The position numbers were made by a program, and so were the translations under genes. Under the pieces are notes generated by a model, which was given only the letters and a program-made list of their open reading frames with translations, had not been told where the DNA came from and searched no databases. This document shows positions 9,658-20,964 of a stretch of 64,000 nt of DNA, one piece after another. The stretch comes from Arenicola marina (Eukaryota > Annelida > Polychaeta > Arenicolidae), in contig OZ025263.1 of NCBI GenBank assembly GCA_964019135.1, forward strand, positions 17,461,123 through 17,525,122. The letters are read 5' to 3'. Positions within the stretch are counted from its first letter, which is position 1. Each line of letters starts with the position of its first letter.

Positions 9658-9843
9658 TGGAATGTTGGTGTTTTAGGCCACTTTTGTGCACATACAGGCT
9701 AAATTGGGCCAAGGAACCTCCCGAGACGATGAAGGATGAAGAAATGAAACATGCCCCAGATTAGGTGCCCGAGCCCGGATTCGAACCCAGGACCTATTGA
9801 TCTGCGGTCTAGTGCGCTAACCACTACACCAGGGAGGCCCCCC
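9658..9843 (-). repeat. tRNA-derived SINE, family A, full length with 13-bp target-site duplication
   Basis: On the minus strand the element starts with a tRNA-like head (A box tggtgtagtggttagcgc, B box gggttcgaatccggg). A body with cgtctcgggaggttccttgg follows, and it ends in a tail containing ggcctaaaacacc. It is flanked by ttcagacaatgaa at 9645-9657 and 9844-9856, a perfect 13-bp target-site duplication typical of LINE-driven insertion. A G-run marks its 5' end. Confidence 0.85.
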
Positions 9844-10136
9844 TTCAGACAATGAAGTTTACTGATGAGAATAGAGGATTCTTGCATTATTAGTCCGGTC
9901 ATACAAGGATACAATTTTAGATATAGTTGATGAACATAGCGTCCTGTTAGGATGGGAAGAATTCAGAAAGAATGTGTTATGGTGAAATACAAAAAAAAAA
10001 AAAAAAAAAAAAAAAAAATCGATCCTGATATGTCGACGGGAAACAACTGTGTGAATGGCTTTAACAGACCAACAGGATTCCTAATGATACACATGCGACA
10101 CAATGACATTTTAGATTTGTGTTCCATAATAATCAA

Positions 10137-10285
10137 CTGGTGTTTTAGGCCGCGTTTGTGCACACAAGGGTTAAACTGGGCCAAGAAACCTCTCGCGATG
10201 TGAATGGACACAAGATTAGGTGCCAGACACGACTTCAAACTGCGAGACATGTAGATCTGCGGACTAGTGTGCTTACCATTACTCC
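10137..10285 (-). repeat. SINE family A, degenerate copy
   Basis: The tail (ttttaggccgcgtttgtgcacac), body and head (ctgcggactagtgtgc) are recognisable in the same order as the copy at 9.66 kb. The B box is damaged (gacttcaaactgc). Confidence 0.7.
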
Positions 10286-10670
10286 CGGGACGACGAAGGA
10301 TGTAAGGTTGGTTATTCAGGACGCTTTAACCACTTTTGGTCATATCGCGTCAATGGGAGAAGGAAGGGAGAGTGGAGCCATGTCTCCGGGGGTAACCCCC
10401 TACTCTCTACGAAGAAAGACATGGGATCTTTATCCTGCGACCTCACAGACATGGACACAGCGGGGCTCGAACCATCGATCCACGCGCCGTTAGGCTCTCA
10501 GGTGACCAGAGCACTCAATGCGAGCGCTCTAGCCCACTGAGCTATCGCGCCGGCCCCCGGGACGAAGAAGGATGAAAGGTTGAAAAATACCCCAGATTAG
10601 ATGCACGATTAGATTAAATTCGAACCCAGGACCTGCGGTCTAGTGCGCTAACCAGTACACCAGGGACCCC
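10286..10670 (-). repeat. SINE family A copy interrupted by a nested SINE family B element
   Basis: Family A sequence stops at 10304 and resumes at 10558. In between (10305-10557, minus) is a family B SINE with the head agctcagtgggctagagcgc, a B box ggttcgagccccg and the tail ttaaagcgtcctgaataacc. The junctions carry a 25-base near-identical duplication with two differences (10285-10309 and 10558-10582, starting cgggacga), as expected of a target-site duplication. Confidence 0.75.
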
Positions 10671-11075
10671 CCCCCCCCCACCAACACACACGTAACCATA
10701 TCAACGGATGAGACATACCTCAGGTTCTGACCCAGGACTTATTGACCTGCGGTCTAGTGCGCTAACCAGTACACCAGGGAAGCCCCCACACGTAACCATA
10801 TCAACGGTTGAAACATACCTCAGGTTCTGATCCAGGACTTATTGACCTACGGTCTCGTGCGTTAACCAGTACACCAGTGAATCCCCCCCCCCCCCACACA
10901 CACACACACGTAACCATATCAACGGATGAAACGGATCAACGGATGGAGATGAAATATGCCCCATATTCTGACCCAGGACCCATTGACCTACGGTCTAGTG
11001 CGCTAACCACTACACCAGGAAGGCCCCCGGGACCTACTGATCTGCAGTCTAGTGCGCTAACCACTGGACCAAGGG
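10660..11075 (-). repeat. Tandem array of SINE-A head fragments
   Basis: Five head fragments (ggtctagtgcgctaaccagt and variants) alternate with acacgtaaccatatcaacgg. The link sequence begins at 10690, 10790 and 10908, giving a 100-118 bp period that varies with the length of the poly-C and CA runs. Confidence 0.8.
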
Positions 11076-11102
11076 CGCTGTTCCATAATAAAGACCACGT
11101 AC

Positions 11103-11241
11103 CTGGATCTAGCGGTGTGTAGCAATGCTCGCGACACCACTTCATCGTCTCCCGCGTCGACCACACCGCCTGATGCCGGAAGTGGAGCTCTCCACCCAAG
11201 GAGGCGAGAATCTTCTTCCGCACGCGACAGGCTCTCTGCCA
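11103..11241 (-). CDS. Candidate internal exon, product unknown
   Basis: On the minus strand a 139-base segment is preceded by a good acceptor (ttccctttacag) and followed by a good donor (ccag|gtacgt). It is CpG-rich against AT-rich flanks and open in two frames. One frame starts WQRACRVRKKILASLGGE and includes KWCREHCYTPLDP; I do not recognise it. The plus strand is open here too, so strand and reality are uncertain. In a window this size, several such exon-like segments are expected by chance. Confidence 0.25.
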
Positions 11242-11337
11242 CTGTAAAGGGAATAACCCATAATATAGCCGCAATTCCGTAAAAATTAAAAACAATGTTA
11301 AACTTTATCAGCGGACATATGTGGCCTTCACCTTGAG

Positions 11338-11427
11338 ATAACGTCTGACCGATTCCCCACGGAGCTAATCAACGCATTGCGAAAGAGAATTACAGCGTTA
11401 CAGATAAAAGTGATTAGGAAACTTCAG
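11338..11427 (+). CDS. Candidate internal exon ending in a strong 5' splice site, product unknown
   Basis: The donor cttcag|gtaagtac is near-consensus. Upstream, one frame reads SDRFPTELINALRKRITAL and onward to the donor, an amphipathic helix-like stretch. Two acceptors are possible: cag at 11309-11311 (exon 11312-11427) or gag at 11335-11337 (exon 11338-11427, 30 codons, phase 0 to 0). The second would keep frame with the mini exon at 9441. The link is speculative. Confidence 0.22.
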
Positions 11428-11429
11428 GT

Positions 11430-13000
11430 AAGTACAGCGACTGGTTGGTTTATGCCTTCCCGTGGCAGTTAAAGTAATCAAATCAAATTCAAATCAATTC
11501 GTCCGGTACGGTACCAGTAGCCCAGTGGTGCAGTCGATGCCAAAACTGCGACGATATCTTTGATTGGATTCATTTTCAATTTTTGCGTGTGAAGGATAAT
11601 TCTGATGGTTGAACTTCCTGTGGGGCGGAGGGACTATAGCGTAAGCGAAACGCCTTCTGTCGGGAGATCTCTCCTAATGCTTTGAAGATGGTGGATTGCA
11701 CTCCACCAAAGTCAACCAGGTGTGTATTCCAACATGTCACACATAAATGAACTAGGTGCATATTATTAACTAGAAAATCAGAATATAAAGAATTATGTTA
11801 AAACGCGTGTTAACTCAACAGTAATGCACCCCCAAGGGCGGTGGTGTGTGGTCTGTCTGTGTTTATTCGGTGGTTTGGCTGCAATGCCTGTTTGGTTATC
11901 GGCGTCGCCAGACGGTCTCCTCTCGCGAGACCACAACGAGATCATTAGCGCCCTCTGTTGCTAGATTCGGCGCCAGGTCTAACTATGTATATACATCAAC
12001 AACAACGCGTCCATTAAGGGCACCATTAAGGTGGGTGGGGGGGGGGGGGGTCGGGTGATACCACATCCGTTGTAACGGCTGGACGCGTGGGTCAAACAGG
12101 CAACCATGTACCTGTTTCATGTAAGAAGGCCGTTTGATCTCCCGCGATGACGTCATCACGGCGGATAACACGGACAAGTATGCCACTTTGGTTTGGCTGC
12201 CGCCACGTGACCTCTATCACGTGATCACCGTCATTGAAGTCACGCGAGATAACTGGTACCAGTTTGGAAACACGCAGCTTACCTATGGTGATGCATGTAA
12301 TTAAGCGTGGATAAACAAATTAACAGTCTCAGATGGGACATCATCCACCGAAACGGTAATTGCCTTGTCGCGCGACATTTTAAATTAACGACAAATAATC
12401 CCATCAGCTCCATAAATAATCTCAATCAAAAGTCAGAACGCTGTTGAACGTGAAGGTTATTTGGTTTCATCAAGTAAACTTCACAAGGGCTGGTAAAGAA
12501 ATTTGAAGAGAGGGGTTTCACTGGATATTTGCGATCGGGGAAGGGGGGGGGGGGGGGAGTCGCGCCTTAGAGGGTCTATATTTTGCATTGAAAAACCCAC
12601 ATCATGTCTGACGCTAAAATATGCTATAGCCAGTCGAATGCTTGTCACTAACATCCATTGCCTGGGGCCGGCCCAGGGTCCCTACAATTGTGCAATAACA
12701 CAGTCGACTACACACAGATCTGTGACGTAGTACACGAAGTCTCCAGCTAACCATCAGATGTCAAGCAAAACAGACCTTTTCTGACATATTTACCATTCCA
12801 AGTGAACAAAATCTCACACTTCTGTTAAACGTGAATGCTACACGTAATTTCAATGCAGTATATTATGCCAATTCTTACTAAGCGGCGCGAAATAAGTTCA
12901 CCCTGAGAGGTGACGAATGAATTCTAAGGTATTAAAAGTAAACAGTCCCGGAGTGCGGGATGGGTTTATCCCAGACCTGATGTCACAATGTAGGACGTCT
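11430..13000. other. Non-coding stretch with a small CRE/E-box cluster
   Basis: No gene is visible. The stretch holds G runs near 12031-12048 and 12542-12558. Around 12148-12225 there is a palindromic CRE (tgacgtca, 12148-12155) followed by two CACGTG-core motifs (ccacgtga near 12202, atcacgtgat near 12216). This grouping could be regulatory, but nothing ties it to a gene. Confidence 0.3.
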
Positions 13001-13008
13001 GGGCCAGT

Positions 13009-13720
13009 GGACGTTTCGGCCTAGGACGTTTCGGCCCAGGACGTTTCGGTCTAGGATGATTCGGCCTAGGACGTTTCGGTCTAGGATGATTCGGCCAAGG
13101 ATGTTTCGGCCAGGTATTTTTGGAAGGGCGGACGTTTCGGTTGATTTGATTGGGGTTTAACGGTACTTTTAGCCTGTAAGGCTATATCGTGCCATACTGG
13201 TTCTTCAAAATATATATAAGTCGGCAGTCAACACCAAAACCCTGAAAATTAATACATGTGATATTGAAGATAAAACAATTGCAAAAATGCGGACGTTTCG
13301 GTTAAGTATAATTAAAACGGATGTATCTGTAATGTAAGTGTTACGCCAATTTTGTGTTATATTGTATTATTCTGTATTCTGGTATATCTATATTGTTATT
13401 TCTGGTGAAAAGGTGTTAAGCAATTCAACAGATGTGTAAACCGGTGACAGGACGAATGAACGGGAGAGGAAGACCATAGGCCCAGCGTCAACCACTGCGT
13501 GTCTCTAAACGGCGACCAAAAGTGTAATAAGAAGTGTGAAGTGTGATTATAGTTTTTAGTTTCGTACCAAATAAAACACGTATGACTCCATGACCTAAGT
13601 TTTGTAATATTGTACTTGGCCGAAACGTCCACCCTGGCAAAAATAAAACATGTATGACTCCATGATATAAGATTTTTTAAAATATCATATCACGTCCGTA
13701 GGTTGAAACGTCCGTCCACC
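13009..13720. repeat. GGACGTTTCGG 15-bp tandem repeat and dispersed inverted copies
   Basis: The motif ggacgtttcgg or a close variant starts every 15 bases at 13009, 13024, 13039, 13054, 13069, 13084 and 13099. It recurs at about 13131 and 13290. It occurs inverted near 13619 (ggccgaaacgtcc) and 13704 (gttgaaacgtcc). The copies near 13290 and 13630 form an inverted repeat of about 25 bases around roughly 310 bases. This may be a small foldback or MITE-like element. Confidence 0.7.
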
Positions 13721-14215
13721 CACACCATGGGCCACGGCTAAGTGAGAGCAAGAACTGGAGCTTTCTTCAGTTTTGAAGGCACTTCCCATTGTCTTCTAAG
13801 CAACGGCGACTATTGATCAAGGCCAATTATGTGACGACGATGGGCGGATTGCGAGCCTTCATGGGTTCGATTGGGCCCAGTTACCTTCATGACATGCATC
13901 ATATAATAGAAAGCAATTACGTGTTGAAAAATGGACCAACTATGTATGCCACGCGTTAAGACAACAGCCTATGGCCACAATTCAGTGAAGTATCAAGGCA
14001 GCAAGTTGGCAAGGAATTCAAAACGCTGTCAACCTCGGATGTGTTCATGTGTCACTGTAATTCGTGCACATTGTGCGAAGTTTAAATAGATGATAGAATA
14101 GTTGATATATTTTCATTATTATATGTACATTTATCACATGTATCATTGTCGGTCAATATCACTTGGGCTTAATGTTTATTGTTGACTTTTATATACCGAC
14201 GCTCAATAAAACTTT

Positions 14216-14372
14216 CTTTTATCTTATCTTATCTTAAACCACGCCGAGGAAGCTCCCGAGACGCCGGGACGAACGGCATGTAAGACATTCACCCAATGCT
14301 GTCGTGAATCAAACCCGAGTCTACTGGCCCGAAGCTCGGCGTACTACCCACTGAGCTATGTGCTGGAGCCCC
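14216..14372 (-). repeat. SINE with a third tRNA-like head and (AAGAT)n-type tail
   Basis: The minus strand reads an A box (tagctcagtgggtagtacg) and a B box (gggtttgattcac). The body contains gtctcgggagcttcctcgg, matching the family A body. The tail is a short ttatc repeat on the plus strand (14216-14235). The head differs from those of families A and B. Confidence 0.7.
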
Positions 14373-14714
14373 CGACAACACTCGACTGCAGCACAATCAG
14401 AATCTGGTTCGAAACCGGGTCTGGACGATCTAATCTGCCCCCCCCCCCCCTCCCTCCCACCAGCATCCCATCAATCTTAATTAATGGCACACCGATCAGA
14501 CCAGACAACAGACCCGACGTTTTCTCACCTCTTTACGTATATCACCATTAAATTCCCCCAAGGACACCTGTAACTGCACACGCCAAAATAAAAACCCGGC
14601 CAGACTCTCTTAGCCGTATCTAGCTATCTATGCTCGCCCCCGCCCTACAACCATCCACCTACGGCCCGCCAAACGCCCGTCTTACACCACCGACACTACA
14701 GGGTCCACACGGCT

Positions 14715-14935
14715 AAAACGGCAGACCCACCGCCCACAGCAGTCCCGCGGCGAGACCCACCACCCACAGCAGTCCCACAGCGAGACCCACCAACCACAGT
14801 GAGACCCACCACCCACAGTGAGACCCAACACCCACAGTGAGACCCACCACCCACAGCAGTCCCGCAGCGAGACCCACCACACACAGCAGTCCCACAGCGA
14901 GACCCACCACCCACAGCAGTCCCGCAGCCGACGCC
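14715..14935. repeat. Minisatellite, unit ~30 bp with 18-bp subvariants
   Basis: Alternating blocks of gagacccaccacccacag and cagtcccacagc or cagtcccgcagc run for about 220 bases. Open frames across it are repeat artefacts. Confidence 0.85.
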
Positions 14936-14939
14936 TCAT

Positions 14940-17900
14940 CTTTGCTGACCGTCGGGGCGACCCCTATCGGGAGGCCACTCCAGATTAGAGCAGTCGTCAT
15001 TCCGGAGAATAGTCCGCTTACGGAGAACCAAACCACTCTTCACCAGCAGCGGCAGCAGCCATTCAAGGCGTAGCCACCTCATACGCCAACAACTCGGGGG
15101 AGGGGTTGGTGAGTGCTCGCTTTACCGCCTTCCCCTAATACCCACCGAGAAAACGTTTCCCCAGAAACTTGCCAAATACACAGATAAATAATACGAAGTA
15201 ATGCACCGTTTCTGTCAGTACGATTTCCCCGTAACGCACTCCGTAAATATAATAAATAACGTGATCTAAAACTAGTCAGATAAATAGGACATAAAGCACC
15301 CCGTGTACAAATCAATATGACCCGATCAGCCGTGTGCCCAAGGCCCTAATCAGACATTATGAAGTCGTATAACGCAGAATCGCGCTTATTCTTGCCTACT
15401 TGGGAGATAGGCAAAGCCATATATTGGCGGCTTTAGTCCCGAGATCTCATATGACCTTCACCGGAAGTGTGGCTAAGTGTGATTTTTATTATTAGTTTGA
15501 CAATCATTATTTTTAACCATGTTTGAGATGTGAATCTTTTGACATTGGCGGATGAATACATGCCAAGCTGGAGGGACATGCAAAGCCTGTTTGACCTACA
15601 GAGCCGTCACATAAGTCCAACCCCCTCACCTGACACAGCAGTACTGGCACCATTGATTTTGTTTACCGAAGATGAAGGCTGCAAAGTTCTTAACAATGGG
15701 GGAAGCAACTGGTGAGTTCACTTCAGCTTTCGGTATTTAGTTTTACGAGGCAGAAGTGGAGCAGTCATATTTCTCCCATTCGTCTGACAGGTCGCTGGCC
15801 TGTAACGACTGCTCTACGTGTATAGAATATTGAAAAAAAGAGATGAAGGTGGCAAAGCACTCAGTCACATGTTCAGGCTCTTGATGTATCAATATAGCAC
15901 TGTTTCGCCACAGTGCACAAAGAAGAGGGTTGCGGGGGCTGCGAAAAATGCCAAAAAAATCTTCCGACGACTTTCCCATGAGCTTGACCTAACGAAGAAT
16001 GTAAAGCACGCATAATCCTATGACTAATCGATCGTTGTACTACTAGTGTGTAGGGATTTTTCTGTCTCGTATGTCACAAATACACACCAATCCATGCCTT
16101 TTGCAGTGGCACACAGGGGTTCATAAATAAAATTAACTGGTATTCTAGTTTAAGAGCGTAAGATATTGGGATCAATATCTCCAAAGTTACTTTAGGTCTA
16201 AGAACTTGAAACATATAAACATAGATACAACGCCCCAATATAATTGCTTCTGAAGCCCCTAGCGACGGAAACGGTATTAAAGTCTCGTTGTCAGTTAGAC
16301 TATGACGTCACGGTTTTGAATAACGCCGGTCCTCACTTCCGGCCTGGACACCTAACGTACTGGTCGCGTTTCCATGACGCATAAACGCAACAACAAGGTC
16401 AGCGGTTGGGAGACATTGCCTGATTCCATTATCAGTTCGGGGAAGTCCTATTCCCTGCAGCCCTTTGGACCTCCACGTTACTTTTCCCCTCTGTGGCAGC
16501 CATACCCCGGGGCTAGCGGCAAGGACGACGCGTAAGGCGGACTGGCAGGACATACCTTCCTCCCCTCCCTCCCTCCCTCCACATATATTAGGCTCGTTCC
16601 ATTCCCTGGCTTTACATGCACTAGGCTTGTATCCTCCCCCGCCCTCTACGTCCATTGGACTTGGGTCTCTTTCGCCTTTAGCATTCAGGCTTAACATTAT
16701 CTTGATTACTTCCCTCCTTGCCCTTCAATTTTCTTGTTGCAGGCAGGCAGGCAGGCAGGCAGCACTTGACCAATACATACCCCGTAAGGCATGTTGTTCG
16801 TGTCCGTGTCTGCGGGCGGTAACCAAGGACAAACATACACAGGCCCTTGGCCGCCCCCACACGAGTAACCAAGCCATCTGCCCGTCCCCGCAAACACCGC
16901 AATAACCTACCCTCCGCCCCACAACAACCATAAGTAAGCCACCTCGCGGTCTCTCAACCCACACACACTTAACGCCTTATAGTTTACTTTGCTTTGCCTT
17001 GGGGCGCTTCAGACCATAGACAGAGCGAGGACCCCACCCAGATAGTTACCTCGGGAGCTCACGACTGGTCCGTTATAAAGCCCAGGAAGGAGATAAGGAG
17101 ACCGGGCAACAAACACACCGTGAATCTTCCATGCTTACCTCATGTCTTAAGTATGTTTTCGTCTTCAAGCAACAGTTTTGTAAAAGCCCCCCCCCCCCTC
17201 CGCCCCCAACGCCCTGCAACACGACTTCAGTTTGTTTTTTAAAGCAACACTTCAACATATACTCACGGCAAAGAAAAAAACACCCCTTTTATTTTTGACA
17301 TATATCATTATTCAAGCAGTATACGATTTCACTAACTTGCACCAAAAAAAACCTATCTGCAATGGTGGTGGGAATAAATTGCTAGACAATTTTCTTCGGC
17401 CAAGCCTGATACTAGATATTTTTTACAGACTCTTTACTTTTGTTATGCGTGTCACTTATATGGCTGTACCACTGTTATTAAAATATACCTTCTACAATAA
17501 GTTGTGTGCTTCTTTGTTCCACGAGTTTATAACTGAAAGTCAGATTATACACTGAGAATGAATGACCTTGGTTATGACACAGGCGCTGGCGCTGGCCCGT
17601 CCAGTGTGTGGAGACTCTAACACGCACAGAAGCCAGCTTCAGAGGAATAGATGGGAAGCATATGTACCTATAATGGTTATAATTCTAATAATCCCATCGG
17701 GAGCCCATGTGGCTGTGCTGGGGACGTGGACGAGGAAGGCCTAACCCGGTCTATTACACAGTACTTTCTCCCAGCATTCCATGGCACCAGACGTACTTGC
17801 GGCGCGAGCGTTCATGGCGCATCGCATTTGACAGGCGCCGATGTGTCCGTAGTCCAATCGACACGGCAGATGCTTGAAACTGGCGTTGAACAAGATACAT

Positions 17901-19425
17901 GCGGATCAGCCCTCCGCCAGCAGCCTCCCCCCCCCCTCCCCCACACACCCCACCCCCTCGCCCCTACCACAAGGGCCATATTAAACCTGTTTAACTTTAC
18001 ATCCAGTCAATCTGCCACTCGTTAACCCTGGATGGGCAGTGTCTTACCACGCCTCCCCTCTGGGCAGAGTGAGGCGGGCCTGGGCCGGGTACCGCGACTC
18101 CAGTGCCGCACCCCCCCACCCCCACCCCACACCCCTCCAGAGCAGCCTACACGGATTTGAATAACAGGTAAGTTTTGAGTCTGAAATAAATATGCGTTTT
18201 AACACGGGATAATGACATCTGTGGGTAAACCCCGTACGTCTTCCCATAAAACTCGGTACGAACAGTGCCGCCATCTAGTGAGTTGGCCCTGTCGACATGA
18301 GACTTACAGAGACGGATAACCCAGCCTTCCCCGTGGGGGCTTTCGTCAAACAAACGGCCTACCCACTACCCTGAACCCCCCCCCCTCCACCCACCCTCCC
18401 TCCTCGCTCTCCAGTCCTGCCCGCCTCATTTCGCTTCCATCCTCTTATCCCTTAAATTCCGTCCACATTGTTAACGGTGTTTAGTAAACACCCCCGATAG
18501 GGCCTGGCCGTCCACTCAGGACCAGGCTGGTTCCCCGAACAACGCGACCGGGTCAAGTTCTCTTCCGGTAGTTTACCTACTCGAGAGGAGGCAAGAAGAA
18601 AGAGGGAAATAAAGGCTCGCAACCCAGAGACCGGGGGCGACCGTGTCCTTGGAGTGGACTCACCCACCCAATGGGCTCCCCGTGGAATCCACCCCATCCG
18701 TCCACCCACCCCACCCCCGTGGAACCAACCAACCCAGCCTAGGGGTTCGCCGTCCGCCCTACAAGGTGCCGACCACTTGGACAGTGTCAATGCGTGCATC
18801 GATCAGTAGCACACTTAAGGCCAAGGGCGGCAGACAACCCGACAAAAAAAAATCGATAGATTTCTTTCAATTTTTTTTTTAGTATTGCATATCAGGCGGG
18901 CTATCGAAAAATGCAATAAAACAGATACGTCACCGTGCTTACTTTTCTGTATTTAAGCATTTATTATCCAAGAAAATAACATTGACCATATGGGAAAATT
19001 AGCCAAAATTCAGGTTATTTCACCAATTTTGTGCCTCGGAAAAAAACTGTTGATAGAAATACCTTAAAAACTTTCTGAATGTTGTCCATTTGTCAGTAAA
19101 CATAATGACTGAATAATATGTGGGGGTCACCGTACTAATTATGTCACTATGATTTCCCAAAACTGCCCCCCCCCCGCCGTACCAATATGACTGAAAATGG
19201 GATCTTCCTCACAAGGTACATATATAGATAATACTTTTTGCCCAAGTTTCACTAGATAGATTTCTCTCAAACTCTCTGATTAATAAATCTCCCTTTTTTT
19301 CGCATCAGGCGCCTGCCTGCGTGCTCCTCCATTTTCCTTGATTATCGCTCACAAGTTAGTTCCAGTTCTACTCGCTAGACGCTCATCAGTAGTACATAAA
19401 ACACTCGCTTGGCGCCTGCCGCACT
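14940..19425. other. Non-coding stretch with simple repeats
   Basis: I see no supportable gene. There is a (GCAG)n microsatellite near 16739-16763, C-runs near 17187-17200, 18105-18127 and 18377-18385, and scattered splice-like motifs such as actg|gtgagttc at 15711 and acag|gtaagttt at 18169. None of these comes with a convincing coding frame. Confidence 0.4.
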
Positions 19426-19430
19426 AGGCC

Positions 19431-20053
19431 TTAACAATAATCGCATTAGCAAGAGAAAACATTGTATGTCGACATCATAATTTTAATTATAATTGGTGGA
19501 TGTGGATAATCATAATCATAGCATAGTCTTTATTGTTATAGCAGACGTTGCAGACTATCATTGGACGAACCATTTGCAGTGTTAGCATAGCTCACGTATC
19601 ACTCACGATGCCAACTGTTTACTGCAATTATCATGTATTTCGCGAGCGCTAAATATAGAAGATGGATCTCGGTTATCGTCTAACATCCGTCATATCTTAG
19701 CCAACATCTTAAGCGTCCTGGTTGTTAAGATAAGACAATATAAGGTAAAGCTTTTTTTAACGTCGGTATTAAAAATCAACAGAACATTAGCACAAGTGTT
19801 TTTGTTGACCAATAATGAGAATGTTGATAATTGGGATAAATTATGTACAGATGGCAACGAATAAAAAAGAACCGTATCGCACTCCAGTTTGCTACGGTTC
19901 ACCCATTAGGTAAGCACACTTAACAATAACTGCATTTGCAAGAAAAAAAAACTTCGTAATTCGACAACATCATCAGTCTTAAAATCCAGGCGATAATTGG
20001 GGGATATGGATAATCATTGTTAGCATAGTCTTTATTGTTACAGCAGACGTTGC
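19431..20053 (+). repeat. Two direct copies of a ~125-bp sequence
   Basis: The segments 19431-19551 and 19920-20053 share ttaacaataa, gcaag, ggataatcat, and gcatagtctttattgtta followed by gcagacgttgc, in the same order and strand, with internal drift. They lie about 490 bases apart. They could be copies of one dispersed element or an old tandem duplication. Confidence 0.7.
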
Positions 20054-20485
20054 TTATAATTATTAAATTAATGTTGGCAATGCTACGACTTTGTTTGTTC
20101 AACCTTAAAGCTGCTCATACAGCAATTTTCAAATTCGATCGTTTTCAATCTTTCATGTTGAAATCATTTTTTGAGATCATTATTGCATAAAAGCAGTCAA
20201 TAACAAAAAAAGGACATACTGCTATGGGTCACTTTATGCCAATTGAACTCAAGATAAATATGAGAATGTTGACATTTCCTGAAGAGTTAACACTGAAACA
20301 TATCCTACAACGCTTCCAGGTCATTGCAGTAACTACGAAATAAGCAGAAATGCATTATTCACGGAGACAAATGCCGACCGGGTAACTTTTTGGTTTATTA
20401 TAATGGATATACGTACTATAAGATGCTCTTAATGGACAAATACAGCTGATCGACCATTTAAGTTTTAAACAAAATGAAATGAAAC

Positions 20486-20608
20486 CAGCCCAGTGATCCT
20501 CCAGGGACAAGTAAGGATGAAAAAAATAATTTGATGCCCGGGCTGGGAGTCTTACCCAGGATTCGTGGTTTAGCGCGCTAGCCGCTACATCAGCGAGCCC
20601 CCCCCCCA
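20486..20608 (-). repeat. SINE family A, degenerate copy
   Basis: The body (gatcctccagggacaagtaagg) and head (ttagcgcgctagccgctac) are in family A order. A poly-C run abuts the head at its 5' end. Confidence 0.6.
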
Positions 20609-20707
20609 CGCCCCCTTAAGAAATCTTAAACGAGTTCATAAGAATTTCCCGCTTGGAGTAGATTTACGTGGGGTTGCAAGCACAGCTTGGCAGTCCGGGT
20701 TCCTGGG

Positions 20708-20903
20708 TGCAGGTTGTATCTGTTGCGCTGCACCAGACCCCGATGAATATACCCCGGTACCAGACCGACCAGTCCATCAAAACATAAAGCTGGAGCCAGA
20801 ACTCAGAACGTATCCCAGCGCATCCCACGATATGCTGTCTGTTCGGTCTGGTACCGGGGTATATTCATCGGGGTCTGGTGCAGCGCAACAGATACAACCT
20901 GCA
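20708..20903. repeat. Perfect 61-bp inverted repeat around a 74-bp loop
   Basis: The left arm 20708-20768 and right arm 20843-20903 are exact reverse complements over 61 bases (tgcaggttgtatctgttgcg at the outer left end). The loop is 20769-20842. There is no sign of coding. A perfect stem of this length points to recent origin or active homogenisation. Confidence 0.95.
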
Positions 20904-20961
20904 TGGTCTGGAGATTTAGGTCCAATTAATCCAGATTAATTTGACCTAAATCTCCAGACCA
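20904..20961. repeat. 58-bp near-perfect palindrome directly abutting the larger hairpin
   Basis: The outer 19 bases (tggtctggagatttaggtc, 20904-20922) and 20943-20961 are exact reverse complements. After one mismatch, about seven more bases pair (aattaat/attaatt), leaving a loop of only a few bases. There is no spacer between this palindrome and the 61-bp hairpin. Confidence 0.95.
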
Positions 20962-20964
20962 ACA

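Noticed and set aside
9750-9843. A tRNA gene
   Set aside because: A and B boxes are present, but the head cannot complete an acceptor stem and is followed by a SINE body and tail with a target-site duplication. The same holds for the other tRNA-like heads.
15530-16015. Two short plus-strand frames with similar gatgaagg..gcaaag phrases
   Set aside because: The similarity covers only about 15 bases and neither frame has a recognisable domain. The donor-like motif at 15711 has no convincing acceptor partner.
19431-20053. Terminal repeats of an LTR-type element
   Set aside because: The copies are short and about 490 bp apart with no coding or primer-site-like sequence between; they are better left as duplicated sequence.
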